From: Azoarcus sp031556475
GTDB taxonomy: Bacteria; Pseudomonadota; Gammaproteobacteria; Burkholderiales; Rhodocyclaceae
DNA: 64,000 nt
Assembly (NCBI GenBank): GCA_031556475.1
Contig: JAVBSY010000008.1
Span: 93,080 to 157,079, forward strand
Reading direction: 5' to 3'
A program made the translations under genes and the position numbers. The notes beneath the pieces are model-generated. The model had not been told where the DNA came from. It made no database searches and worked only from the letters and a program-made list of their open reading frames with translations. Positions 41,339 to 50,048 of the stretch are shown here, in pieces (position 1 is the stretch's first letter; each line of letters begins with the position of its first letter).

Positions 41339-44300
41339 TACCTGAGATTCGTGCGTGCTTCAATCATCTTAATGGCGTTCAGTGCGTCGACGCCGTAGCT
41401 CTCATGGTCACAGAGGTGCCTCAGAGCGGTCAAATCGTCCTTGTCACCTAACGATCCCAGGGTTCGGATGGAGAAGGCAGTAATGCTCGCCATATCCTGA
41501 AATGCGTGCGTGTAGAACGAAACTTGCATGTCTGACCTTTTGAGTGCCTCGCGGCAAACGGCAGCAGCCAGATTCGGATAGTCGTTCTTCAAGGACTTGC
41601 GCGTGCCATCAGTGGAGATCATTCGCGATGTAGTGAGATACAGTGCGCCGGCACTTGCACGTGCGGCATGGTCCAGGAGGACGGATCGGGCTGCACGCGA
41701 GTGGATCGAGGTCTCGGGACGTTCTACATCACTTCGATTCGACCAATAGAAGAGTTCCCCACATGCCAACAGGGCGAGCCCCGCAGGTGTTGAAGCGTCG
41801 CCTCTCGATTCGGGAAGCTCCACGCCAAGGTGCCCCAACGCTTCATGCGCAGCAACGAAAACTTCGATGGCATCCTGAGGCAAGAAGTGCTCTTGATCGG
41901 GCAATTCAGTCCATGGCGCAATTGCGGAGGCCACAGCAGGGTCACCGAAGTCAGACAGCCGCCGTATGAGAATATCGAGAAACGAAAGATAAGGCTTAGC
42001 TGCACCGCGACAAGCTTTGGTGAACAAGTTCTTCTTCTGCGCACCATCGAGTTCCTGCACGATCTCCCAATACGAAGAATCGAAAGGGTGGTCGAATTGG
42101 CACGAGAAAATTCTCCAGGCAGCCTGATCCCCCTTCGGCCCTTCCGCGTTCAATGCATACTGGATCTCGCGCTGGATGACCTCCACGTGATTCTCTTCCT
42201 CCTCTTGCAAGGCACCAAGAGCACCAAGAGCCTCGAAAATCATCGTGTTCATCATCACTCCCAGCTTGTCGAGGGATGCCTCCAGTGCGTCGATCATCGC
42301 GGAACGGTAGGGCTCTTCCACCTCGCGGGCATGGCTTGCAAAGTCAATCAAACCAAGTTGCAGATGATAGGGATACGATTTGACACTCTTCAGGAGCTGC
42401 GCCACGTATGGAACGAGTTCTTTTTTGCGGCCCGTAGATCTCGCTAACCCAATCAGGAAATAAAACTGACCAGGGGTCTCCGCCTCGGACCAGGCTTTCC
42501 TGACAGCGGCCGCAAATTCTGGATCTCGCTGCCGATGGCCTAAAAGGCCGCTGTGAATGAAGTTGACCAGTTGCGATATACCCGCAGCACGATTAATGAC
42601 ATACGCTTGATAAAAAAGCGCATGACGGAGGGGGATTTTCCTGAGCTTTGCTTCAGTAAAAAACTTACGCTCAGCATTCGTCAGAGCTTCATCCATACTC
42701 CTGCATGCAGTCATGACAATGTCAAAATATTTCCCTTCTGTCAGGCCTTGCCCGATTACAGGAAGATAGCTTTGGCAGTCCGCAATAACGTGGCTCAGTG
42801 AGGCACTGGCAATGGTTACGCTGTCCCATTTCTCACCGGTCAGCTCAAACTCGATTCCCCGCGCCTCGTCAACCATGACATTCAGGATGGTCTCGATCCT
42901 GCGCCTCACCATGGATTGAGCGGAGGCGCCACATTCGCCGCGACCGCATGCGGCGAGGAGATTCTGGTCCGTATTTCCTTTGAGAACGTCCTGCGTCAAA
43001 CGGTCGTCTTCAACGGCTCCAATGATGAATGATTTGGAGGAATGAAAGCGTGGTGACCTGAGCGCAGATCGAATTTGCGAGGGGTCGTTTCCTGCTCCAC
43101 GAATGACGGCTTCTGCGGCAAACGCCGCATAGAACAACTCATGCGCAAAGCTCACCCGATCGCCGCGCAGATGGAGCAACTGTGAGCAGAGCAGCACATC
43201 CCGGGCCTGGCGGCTAAGGTCAGCCGAGTCACTGAGCCTGTCAAATTCTCGAATGGAAAGACTGAAGCAAGCGCGCTCGGCAAGCGTATATGCAAGGGTG
43301 CTCAGGATGCGAACGCCCTCGTTGGCCATATTTCCTAGTTTGATCCTCGAATACGTATCGAAAAGAATAAACCTGCTGGCGCCAATCATCAGCGGCGACA
43401 TACCCGTCTGTCCTACAAGATATGCTTCAAGCCCCGAACGCGCAACCTGAAGAAGGTCTAGGCAATTTCCTGCCTGATCGCCCAGATCTTCAACTCTCGC
43501 GAGCGCAGCTTTCAGCTCATCCGAGGGGTACTTGACGATGACTGTTTTCACCGAGAGCAAATCCGGGCGAGACAGGTCGTGCTGCGTACTGACGAAAATG
43601 CCAGAGCCAATGCGCGTCGCAAATGCCCTCAGGCTTCTGGTCAGGGCAACCTTGAGATCGTCCCTGCACTCGTTGTAGCCATCGAGAAAGAGGATGATCC
43701 TCTTGTCGAGAATCCTGCTGGCGCCAATGATGCTGCGCACTGAAAGGGGGGCCAAGAGGCTAAGCTCCCTATCGAGAAGGGCCTGAAACTGACCATCAAA
43801 GTCCTTTGCGGAAATGAAGATCGGAATGCAGTTTCGTTCCATGCACGATAGCGCGCACGAAACCGCCAGCAGAGTCTTCCCGCAACCCGACGGTCCCTGT
43901 ACCAGCACACCATCAGTTCCCTCGGTGGTCATGGACTGAACATCCGCCAGCGTCACCGTGGATCTTTGGTGTTCATACTGATCATCCAGGAGGCTAGCGA
44001 CCTGTGGCCCATAGAATTCGGCAAAGGCCGTAAGGTATGTCGCACATGTTCTTGTCGCGAGTAACACTTGATTATCCAAGGCAGCATCAACGCTCGCGAC
44101 TTCCTCGAGGTGCAATCGCCTAGCCAGTGCCACGCACATTTTTTCTGTAAAGAGGGCGCCTGATCTGTGGAGCAACATCTGCGCGATTTGCTGTTCGCTA
44201 CCAACAGTGGCCTTGAAATCACCTGGGGGCACCTTCGAGTTTTCTGGGATGTCCGGCATGATGGCGACCAACCCATTGGGGTACCCATCGACAGGGGCGA

Positions 44301-44649
44301 TCTCCTGCATTTCATCGCGCAACGCGTTTTTGGCCCCCAGCACTTGTTCGTAGGCGTTTCTGATCTTCTTTTCACCATAGGGGCCGCATTGCACCCATGG
44401 TCCGTTCAGGCCTCCCCTCACGGGCTGGATATACCCTTTGGCTTCAATAACAAGCGTCGTGGTGTCAGTGAAAATGGCGAGGTCCACCTGACGGCCAGAC
44501 ACGTTGAAGTTCGCGAAGACGTGAGCCCTGCAACGCAATTGCATCAACGCTGTATGTGCTGCCCGGAGGGCGTCGTGTTCCGACTGGTACTTCAGTGGAG
44601 CACCAGTGAATATACGGATACGCGGGGCTGGTTCTTGATTCGCAATCAT
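41338..44649 (-). CDS. NERD nuclease-NACHT NTPase (STAND) protein with helical repeats
   Basis: 1103 aa from ATG 44649, overlapping the AbiJ-like stop. Residues ~25-135 are a NERD-type restriction-like nuclease: VDLAIFTDTTTLVIEAKGY shows the D...ExK catalytic set (about D56, E71, K73). Residues ~245-480 are a NACHT/STAND NTPase with Walker A QGPSGCGKTLLAV (~250) and Walker B RIILFLDGYNECRDD (~320), followed by SGIFVSTQHDL as sensor region. The remaining ~600 residues are helical repeats (TPR/HEAT-like) that would sense a trigger. This is the plan of bacterial NLR-like anti-phage proteins. No close named system recognised. Confidence 0.88.
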   Translation of the reverse strand: MIANQEPAPRIRIFTGAPLKYQSEHDALRAAHTALMQLRCRAHVFANFNVSGRQVDLAIFTDTTTLVIEAKGYIQPVRGGLNGPWVQCGPYGEKKIRNAYEQVLGAKNALRDEMQEIAPVDGYPNGLVAIMPDIPENSKVPPGDFKATVGSEQQIAQMLLHRSGALFTEKMCVALARRLHLEEVASVDAALDNQVLLATRTCATYLTAFAEFYGPQVASLLDDQYEHQRSTVTLADVQSMTTEGTDGVLVQGPSGCGKTLLAVSCALSCMERNCIPIFISAKDFDGQFQALLDRELSLLAPLSVRSIIGASRILDKRIILFLDGYNECRDDLKVALTRSLRAFATRIGSGIFVSTQHDLSRPDLLSVKTVIVKYPSDELKAALARVEDLGDQAGNCLDLLQVARSGLEAYLVGQTGMSPLMIGASRFILFDTYSRIKLGNMANEGVRILSTLAYTLAERACFSLSIREFDRLSDSADLSRQARDVLLCSQLLHLRGDRVSFAHELFYAAFAAEAVIRGAGNDPSQIRSALRSPRFHSSKSFIIGAVEDDRLTQDVLKGNTDQNLLAACGRGECGASAQSMVRRRIETILNVMVDEARGIEFELTGEKWDSVTIASASLSHVIADCQSYLPVIGQGLTEGKYFDIVMTACRSMDEALTNAERKFFTEAKLRKIPLRHALFYQAYVINRAAGISQLVNFIHSGLLGHRQRDPEFAAAVRKAWSEAETPGQFYFLIGLARSTGRKKELVPYVAQLLKSVKSYPYHLQLGLIDFASHAREVEEPYRSAMIDALEASLDKLGVMMNTMIFEALGALGALQEEEENHVEVIQREIQYALNAEGPKGDQAAWRIFSCQFDHPFDSSYWEIVQELDGAQKKNLFTKACRGAAKPYLSFLDILIRRLSDFGDPAVASAIAPWTELPDQEHFLPQDAIEVFVAAHEALGHLGVELPESRGDASTPAGLALLACGELFYWSNRSDVERPETSIHSRAARSVLLDHAARASAGALYLTTSRMISTDGTRKSLKNDYPNLAAAVCREALKRSDMQVSFYTHAFQDMASITAFSIRTLGSLGDKDDLTALRHLCDHESYGVDALNAIKMIEARTNLR

Positions 44650-45434
44650 TGCGATCGATGCGGTACCCCTCGAGAAAGATAGCGGCAAAGAACACCGCTA
44701 ATGCCGACCATCAGCTCGGCTTCCTCGAACTGTGGTGGTTGTCCTTCAGTGAGGTGACGACCAAAGTTGGAGGTATATCCCCATGCCTTTTCGACGATCT
44801 GCCCAATCGGCGGAGGGAAAATCCCCTGGTTGCGCTGGATGAGCTGTCCCAGCGTATCTTTGCTCCCGGCCACATCGCGCGCCACGCACTCCAATGCCGC
44901 CATCGCATGCTGAATGGCACCGGTCGTTTCCGGCTGGGGACGCCGGGAGAGATCGTTCAGTGCTTCATGAAGTTCGGTTGCCGCCGTCGTTCGTCCCTGC
45001 GCATGTAACACTGCCTGGCCTTGACGGACAGCGACCTCGAATATCTCGGTGCCGCGCATTTCGACCCGGTTACCGATGAGCTGCCAGCCAACACCAGCAC
45101 CGCGGAAGAATCGGTTCATCTCCTCGGTGTAGTTTTGCCCTCTGCGTAAGCACTCGTCTGCAAGCTTTTCGATCAGGTCATAGACCTCGAACCATTCGCA
45201 AGTGTTGATCAGTTCCTGAACTTCATAGTTGATGTTTGGAAACTCCGACCAATTGTTCCCATCGGGCATACGAAAAAGAATCTGGCATAGCACCGTTCTG
45301 ACTTGGCTTGGTTTCAGACCACATTGATAGGCGATCTGAACTGCTGCATACCGAACCTCCTGTGGTGCATCATTCCTAATCTTGATTTCCGCGTCGGGAC
45401 GGGCTAAACCTCGACGCCGTGAGAATGAGTCCAT
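44646..45434 (-). CDS. AbiJ-NTD4-type abortive-infection-like protein
   Basis: 262 aa. ATG 45434 is preceded by GGAGG, preferred over the ORF start at 45455. The N-terminus MDSFSRRRGLARPDAEIKIRNDAPQEVRYAAVQIA and NNWSEFPNINYEVQELINTCEWFEVYDLIEKL match the AbiJ-NTD4 domain. The C-terminal part, ELHEALNDLSRRPQPETTGAIQHAMAALECVARDV to GRHLTEG, is the conserved helical domain that follows it in many defence islands. AbiJ family proteins abort phage infection. It is first in a three-gene operon with the NACHT protein (4-nt overlap), strongly suggesting a joint system. Confidence 0.85.
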   Translation of the reverse strand: MDSFSRRRGLARPDAEIKIRNDAPQEVRYAAVQIAYQCGLKPSQVRTVLCQILFRMPDGNNWSEFPNINYEVQELINTCEWFEVYDLIEKLADECLRRGQNYTEEMNRFFRGAGVGWQLIGNRVEMRGTEIFEVAVRQGQAVLHAQGRTTAATELHEALNDLSRRPQPETTGAIQHAMAALECVARDVAGSKDTLGQLIQRNQGIFPPPIGQIVEKAWGYTSNFGRHLTEGQPPQFEEAELMVGISGVLCRYLSRGVPHRSQ

Positions 45435-45717
45435 GCGATTTCCTCCAGTGGCCATGTCTATAGCGCATTGCTTATAGCCTTCTCCAACCGGTCCATGAAG
45501 TCATGGAAAATCGGGGCGCATTTACGCAACTGACGCCGATAGCGTTTCCGAATCTCCAGCCGCCACTTGTAACGATTGGCGCATCGTGGGCAGATTCCAT
45601 GTCGGCACGGATCGTTCAAATTCCACTACAGCCCGGATATACGGCTGCGGGTGAATCGCCCCCAAAAGCCAAAATCACGATCCGTCTTGATTTACGGGAG
45701 AGTCCATATAGGAAGGG
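45435..45717. other. Intergenic region upstream of the defence operon
   Basis: About 280 bp. The defence operon promoter should lie here. A 72-codon plus-strand frame (45503-45721) has no good ribosome site and overlaps the next gene's end, so I do not call it. No repeats or RNA genes seen. Confidence 0.4.
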
Positions 45718-46230
45718 TTAGGCATCGCCTTCGTCCCACATGTAGCCTGTAAAACTCGCTGAGTCGATTACTTCAAGCACTTGCTGTTCTGTGTAGCTAC
45801 GTCCAAACCAGTCGCCGTACTTTATGGTGATGGAGATTGTTGCCCGATACTTCCAGAAACCCTTGTTTTCGGCCTGTGTAGTTCCGAAAGAGCAGGATAT
45901 TCTATCGCCGTTGTGCAGGATCCTGATCCTCGGAGCAGCTGAGAAGCACGCGAGCCATCTAGTTTTGTTCTCAGTCGTCGCGCCATCCCCAAACGCTGCC
46001 TCCAGCGTAGACGCATCCACACTCAATGCGATGTTCTTGGCCGGAATGGCACCGGAGTTCAATAGGATTAGATTATACGTAATCGCTTGATTACCCGCAC
46101 CGTGTGTTCGGATCGCAGCCGTCACTATCGCGCGGAATTGCCGTCGCCAAAAAAAGATGGATGCACTGAAGGCTAGGATCGAAACAAGAAGGACAACAAG
46201 CGCGATTACTGTGTCGACGGTTATATTCAT
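45718..46230 (-). CDS. Hypothetical membrane-anchored protein, 170 aa
   Basis: Not recognised. One strong N-terminal helix (VIALVVLLVSILAFSASIFFW) followed by a basic stretch and a beta-rich soluble domain (ITYNLILLNSGAIPAKNIALSVDAS, TRWLACFSAAPRIRILHNGDRISCSFG, YRATISITIKYGDWFGRSYTEQQVL), likely an immunoglobulin-like or C2-like sandwich. Single-pass proteins of this type are common in cargo and defence regions with unknown roles. Shares strand with the defence operon but is 280 bp upstream of its first gene. Confidence 0.65.
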   Translation of the reverse strand: MNITVDTVIALVVLLVSILAFSASIFFWRRQFRAIVTAAIRTHGAGNQAITYNLILLNSGAIPAKNIALSVDASTLEAAFGDGATTENKTRWLACFSAAPRIRILHNGDRISCSFGTTQAENKGFWKYRATISITIKYGDWFGRSYTEQQVLEVIDSASFTGYMWDEGDA

Positions 46231-46466
46231 AATTTTGGAACGTGCAACGAGGCACCGATGGTTTTTCTGTGAGGCCTAACGTGGAGCGAGCCCGACGGTC
46301 GTCAAGCCGGTCAGGTTGAACGCGAGGCTGAGAGTTTGCCCGGAAAGCAGCAGTGCAAGCAAATGGTATGAATAGCCAAGCTCCCTGGCATTTATTTCAG
46401 ACTACTCAACTATTTGCCACCATTGCCTTACAATAAGGTAAGGAAAATCCATGGAGAAGAGAAACC
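46231..46466. promoter_or_regulatory. Intergenic region with the second vapBC promoter/operator
   Basis: No gene in ~235 bp. Immediately before vapB lies CCTTAC (46426-46431) with its inverse GTAAGG (46438-46443), a probable VapB operator, and GGAGAAG as ribosome site. Confidence 0.4.
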
Positions 46467-46709
46467 ATGCCTACCGCTACCATAACCAGCAAAGGCCAAG
46501 TGACCATCCCGGCAGTTGTACGGACGGCTCTGGGAGTCGATGCCGGCGATCGGGTTGAATTCGTCCAGGTCGAAGCGGGCCGGTTCGAGATCGTTGCCGC
46601 TACCCAGCCCGTCACCGCGCTGAAGGGACTGATACGCAAGCCCTCCTCCCCTGTGACGATCGAAGCGATGAACGAAGCCATCGCTGCCAGTGGAGCCAAG
46701 GGGCGATGA
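46467..46709 (+). CDS. vapB: VapB-type antitoxin (AbrB/SpoVT fold)
   Basis: 80 aa. ATITSKGQVTIPAVVRTALGVDAGDRVEFVQVEAGRFEIVA is a textbook AbrB/MazE swapped-hairpin domain, and the tail (IRKPSSPVTIEAMNEAIAAS) contacts the toxin. It is a different VapB subclass from the one at 10.5 kb. Its stop overlaps the vapC ATG. Confidence 0.95.
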   Translation: MPTATITSKGQVTIPAVVRTALGVDAGDRVEFVQVEAGRFEIVAATQPVTALKGLIRKPSSPVTIEAMNEAIAASGAKGR

Positions 46710-47101
46710 TCGGGCTAGACACCAATGTTCTCGTGCGCTATGTGGCTCAAGACGACCCCAAGCAATCTCTTAAGGCAACCCACCTGATCGAGTCACTGAC
46801 CGCCGAAAATCCGGGTTACGTTACCGTCATCTCGATTGTCGAACTGGTATGGGTTTTAACGGGATGTTACGACAGCACGAAAGACGAAATCTGCGAAGTT
46901 CTGGAAACGCTGCTGCGCACCAAGGAACTGGTGGTGGCCGAGGCCGATACCGTCTGGAAGGCCCTGCGCACCTATCGCCACAGCAAAGGCGACTTTGCAG
47001 ACTGTCTCATCGAGCGATCAGCAAACGCCGCAGGCTGTAGCCATACGGCAACCTTCAACCGCGGTGCTGTGAAAGCCTGCGGCATGCATCTGGTTGAGTA
47101 G
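46706..47101 (+). CDS. vapC: VapC PIN-domain ribonuclease toxin, second copy
   Basis: 131 aa. PIN motifs: IGLDTNVLVRYVAQDD (Asp), VISIVELVWVLTGCY (Glu), FADCLIERSANAAGC (Asp) and a C-terminal TFNRGAVKACGMHLV. Unlike the first VapC it has the GLDTNVLVRY start of another PIN subgroup, so the element (or its neighbourhood) has two unrelated VapBC pairs. Confidence 0.94.
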   Translation: MIGLDTNVLVRYVAQDDPKQSLKATHLIESLTAENPGYVTVISIVELVWVLTGCYDSTKDEICEVLETLLRTKELVVAEADTVWKALRTYRHSKGDFADCLIERSANAAGCSHTATFNRGAVKACGMHLVE

Positions 47102-47389
47102 CTGCGATCGATCCACTTTGGTGTGAGCATGGCCGCGAGTGTTGGGCAGGCCACCCGGCCGATTACTATCCAGGCGGTTATGAGCCTTCAAAAACAACCC
47201 AGCCAAAATAAGTTATTTGCATATTTATGGGACAACTAATGGATACACGGATGCGTATTGGTTGACAGCGCCTGCAAAACAGATTCAAATCACCAGTGGA
47301 TAGTTAAATCAGTGCAAGTGGTTGAATAAAACACAGAAAAGCTGTCAAAAAAACCGAAAATAAAAACACGAAAGCATATTTTATTATGC
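47102..47389. other. A/T-rich gene-free stretch after vapC
   Basis: About 290 bp without a credible frame; the second half is much more A/T-rich than the surroundings. It looks like decayed DNA or an element boundary. No tRNA or clear repeat was found. Confidence 0.35.
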
Positions 47390-47689
47390 CTAAGACATAA
47401 TACCAATTATGGCTGTTTCGGAAGCCTGAACCTGACCGGAAAACCAAGGCGACGCACCGGCGTCGCGCAGTCTTATGTAGGACTCCCAACGACGGCGGCT
47501 CGACTGCAAATGCGGGTTCGCCAGCAGCCGGCAGTACAGATGAATTTCAATCGCCGGCACGCCCTGAGCCAGCAAGACGCGCCGTTCGGCCGCGATCTGC
47601 CGCCAGTACTTGTGTTTCTGGCCCGTGCGCCGCTGATAACGAAGCCACCAGTACAACTCACGAAGCCGAGAACCCCAGGCCGGTACCAT
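47390..47689 (-). CDS. Hypothetical 99-aa basic protein
   Basis: Not recognised. AAGGTGG lies 5 nt before the ATG. Strongly basic and aromatic: LRELYWWLRYQRRTGQKHKYWRQIAAERRVLLAQGVPAIEIHLYCRLLANPHLQSSRRRWESYIRL. The good ribosome site and sensible composition argue it is real, maybe a nucleic-acid-binding protein. It lies in otherwise decayed DNA between vapBC and the DUF2189 gene. Confidence 0.45.
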   Translation of the reverse strand: MVPAWGSRLRELYWWLRYQRRTGQKHKYWRQIAAERRVLLAQGVPAIEIHLYCRLLANPHLQSSRRRWESYIRLRDAGASPWFSGQVQASETAIIGIMS

Positions 47690-47975
47690 CCAGTCCCACC
47701 TTCAAAAAGCTCGAAAGTCTAACCAGCTCGAAAGTCTAACCGTGCGCGCGACGCCGCGCGCATAAACCGCAAGCCTCGCGCTCCCGTGGCGAATTGTCAC
47801 CGTCGATGACGATGCACAACCTCGTTTGGGAACTGATTCCGCCGCTCCAGGACGTTCATGCGGGTGGCACGGTGGATTGGACCCACAACGCGGAGTCGGC
47901 TTCTTCGGCCTCCCCTGCCCTTCCCCTGCCCTTCCCCTGGGCCCACCCTGGCACCGCCTCGCGGCACCAGCCTCA

Positions 47976-48070
47976 CGCAAACTTGGCCACCACGGACGAC
48001 CGTATGAGCGTGGCAGCCGCTTGGAAAGAATCCTCCAAGCCGAACGTAATTTGAAAGCTCCAATGAAGTC
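47976..48070 (+). pseudogene. Fragment of a paralogue of the 2920-3432 gene
   Basis: In one plus-strand frame this encodes PYERGSRLERILQAERNLKAPMK, against PYGRGGRLERILQAERNAKAPMK at the end of the 170-aa protein at 2920-3432. DNA identity is about 80% over ~70 bases. The upstream ~140 codons of the gene are absent, and the stop codon after APMK is lost (reads into SARVG). A relic of a second copy, possibly marking an old element end. Confidence 0.65.
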
Positions 48071-48815
48071 AGCGCGGGTAGGTGCAAAGGTACAGGGAAT
48101 GGCTCGCAAAGGCCATCACCGGCAGAGTGACCAGCAGGAGAGGGGGCACCAGTATGCTAGCGATGATGGTGACCGAAAGCAGCAAAGCCCAGGCCATCAT
48201 GATAGAGAAGTTGGCAAAAATAGCCCGGACACTAGCCACCACCCCCGACACCATGTCGGCACGGCCATCCCGGATGAGGGGAATCGAAAAAGCGGAGACT
48301 GCAAAGATGATGAAGGCGAGAACAGCCCCCATGATAGAGCTGTAGGCCAGGAAACGTGTTACGTCTGCCCCCGGGGGCAACATCGCCCCAAAGCCTGCCT
48401 GGATTTCGCCAACGATGAAGGCGTAGAGGGTTCCCGCGTCGGTTATCCAGATCAAGAACAGCAGCGTGCAGACAAAGGCAACGACCCAAGCGCCCCGGGG
48501 CAACGCCACAAAGGACTTCACGACATCGCTGAAAGTCGGGGAGCGACCGGCACGGTGCGCATCGATTATGGCGAAGAAACCGGATAGCGTGGCTGGTCCG
48601 ACAAGCATGAAGCCTCCGGCCAGGGACGCACTCAGGGGGGCCCACCGTAGTAGTTCGAGCAGGGAAAAGAGTCCGAGGCCCACCATTGTGAAGATGGCAG
48701 CATAGGAGACGCTGAGCCGCGGGTAGGCCCGGAAGAGCGAAATCCCCTCGGCCACCGCCTGGCGGATATCGGCGAGGCCAACCCGAACTGGAATCAAGGC
48801 CGGCGCATCAGGCAT
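48069..48815 (-). CDS. DUF2189 family integral membrane protein
   Basis: 248 aa from ATG 48815 (AGGA upstream). About six membrane helices, e.g. YAAIFTMVGLGLFSLLELL, LAGGFMLVGPATLSGFFAIIDAHRAGR, WVVAFVCTLLFLIWI, AVLAFIIFAVSAFSIPLI, IMMAWALLLSVTIIASILVPPLLLV. DVVKSFVALPRGAW in the cytosolic loop and the FSIPLIRDGRADM loop are typical of DUF2189 proteins, of unknown function and often near cytochrome genes. Its 3' end overlaps the paralogue fragment by 2 nt, so that fragment was laid against it. Confidence 0.85.
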   Translation of the reverse strand: MPDAPALIPVRVGLADIRQAVAEGISLFRAYPRLSVSYAAIFTMVGLGLFSLLELLRWAPLSASLAGGFMLVGPATLSGFFAIIDAHRAGRSPTFSDVVKSFVALPRGAWVVAFVCTLLFLIWITDAGTLYAFIVGEIQAGFGAMLPPGADVTRFLAYSSIMGAVLAFIIFAVSAFSIPLIRDGRADMVSGVVASVRAIFANFSIMMAWALLLSVTIIASILVPPLLLVTLPVMAFASHSLYLCTYPR

Positions 48816-49037
48816 GTCTTTCCTATTCTCCTTTTGCCTGCGCTCAGGGAATGCAGGCACACATCCCGCCGCGATGTGCTGCGCGAATACGACCAGCACC
48901 TACATCACCAGCGCTATCTCGTTGAAAACTCGTTCCCGCACCCTAAGTAATAGCGTGGTATCGCCACGCGCTATGCCAAAAATCTCTCCTTGCTTCTCGC
49001 CGCTATGAAAATTCGGCGCTTGCTGTGGATGGCTATC

Positions 49038-49610
49038 TTATGACGACACCACCCAGGAATTAGGGACGGTATCTTCCTGAGTGACAACCTGAAGGGCTGG
49101 ACTGTCCAGATTGAAGAGCGCTTTCCTGTCGGGATCGAAAGTATCGCACTCCAGAATTAGGCGATAACGGTAATTCCCCGGTTTCAGTTCGGGCATGACG
49201 GTGCCAGCCCAGTAATAGTACACCGGAGTCAATGGCGTCCGCATTTTATCGGGTGCCCCATACACTTTTAGATCGGAGCATATTTTTGCGGAACAAGGGG
49301 TACCGTCCTCTTCGATGAAAACGATGTTGGCGATACGCGCCAACGGAGGCCATCTGCCGTCGGGACGTTTGCATGTATCCATGCAATAGAGCAGCCAGTT
49401 CAGTGTCTGGCCCTGCCTGCAGACAGTCTGCAGGCGGGAATCACCCTTGTAAAGACTGTCAGGACTGTTATCCATCATCCCGACGCAGCCATTCAGACCG
49501 CCGGTGCACAGCACGCGTGCCACATCCACGACGGTGACGATATTGAGTTGGGTGGAGGATAGGCCGGGCGGCAGTTTCAGCCCAGTAGTTTGGACCTCTT
49601 GGTTTGTCAT
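49038..49610 (-). CDS. AidA/PixA family inclusion-body protein 4
   Basis: 190 aa, last of four tandem paralogues. Family start LNIVTVVDVARVLCTGG, then RQGQTLNWLLYCMD and IVFIEEDG, and the conserved end YYYWAGTVMPELKPGNYRYRLILECDTF...LDSPALQV. The family includes PixA (inclusion bodies of Xenorhabdus) and AidA (quorum-regulated in Burkholderia/Ralstonia). No signal peptide, so cytosolic. Cysteine-rich relative to the other copies. 21 nt after copy 3. Confidence 0.9.
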   Translation of the reverse strand: MTNQEVQTTGLKLPPGLSSTQLNIVTVVDVARVLCTGGLNGCVGMMDNSPDSLYKGDSRLQTVCRQGQTLNWLLYCMDTCKRPDGRWPPLARIANIVFIEEDGTPCSAKICSDLKVYGAPDKMRTPLTPVYYYWAGTVMPELKPGNYRYRLILECDTFDPDRKALFNLDSPALQVVTQEDTVPNSWVVSS

Positions 49611-49631
49611 TCAAGTACCCTCGCAATTCCT

Positions 49632-50048
49632 TTATCCGTGCGGCCCATTCTGTATCGCATCAATCAGCCGGGCGGTACGGTTGGTAGTCATTTTATTCTC
49701 CGGCGTGCCGACTCTAAAAGTAATGTCGTAAGGCAGTTCTCCAACCGGTTTTTTGACTGTTCCAGCCCAGTAAACGATGTTGGTACCTTCGTAGGTCTGC
49801 TGCGAAATTTCGCAGAAGTCTCCAGGCATATCGATGCGTTCCAATGCCACGTATACTTCGCATTCGATCGGCGACAGCAGCCAGACAATGCGGTCGCCTG
49901 GAGAAACGGCGGTATGAAGACGGTTGGTGCTCTGGAAACGGGAGCCGGCCAGCCGTCTGTTGTCAAACATGAAAAGGCTGCCTTCAGGAGCGCCGGCTTC
50001 CAGAGCACCTGCGACATCGATGATCATACGGATGGTTACCAGGTTCAT
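49632..50048 (-). CDS. AidA/PixA family inclusion-body protein 3
   Basis: 138 aa from ATG 50048, which has GGGAGA upstream and overlaps copy 2 by 4 nt. The N-terminus LVTIRMIIDVAGALEAG and GSLFMFDNRRLAG, the middle GDRIVWLLSPIECEVYVALERI, and the C-terminal IVYWAGTVKKPVGELPYDITFRVGTPENK follow the family. Shortest of the four; the insert between the second and third blocks is missing. The frame upstream of 50048 overlaps copy 2 and is not coding. Confidence 0.88.
   Translation of the reverse strand: MNLVTIRMIIDVAGALEAGAPEGSLFMFDNRRLAGSRFQSTNRLHTAVSPGDRIVWLLSPIECEVYVALERIDMPGDFCEISQQTYEGTNIVYWAGTVKKPVGELPYDITFRVGTPENKMTTNRTARLIDAIQNGPHG

Noticed and set aside
45503..45721. 72-codon plus-strand frame before the 170-aa membrane gene
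   Set aside because: No good ribosome site, and it overlaps the end of the 170-aa gene; probably chance.
1..48000. Integrase, RepA or ParAB that would define ICE or plasmid
   Set aside because: The only recombinase is the small serine resolvase at 1313-1879; no tyrosine integrase or replication protein is visible, so neither call is made.
47826..48587. 253-aa plus-strand frame spanning the paralogue fragment and the antisense of the DUF2189 gene
   Set aside because: Only ~25 codons (47976-48070) are meaningful; the rest is antisense to a real membrane protein.
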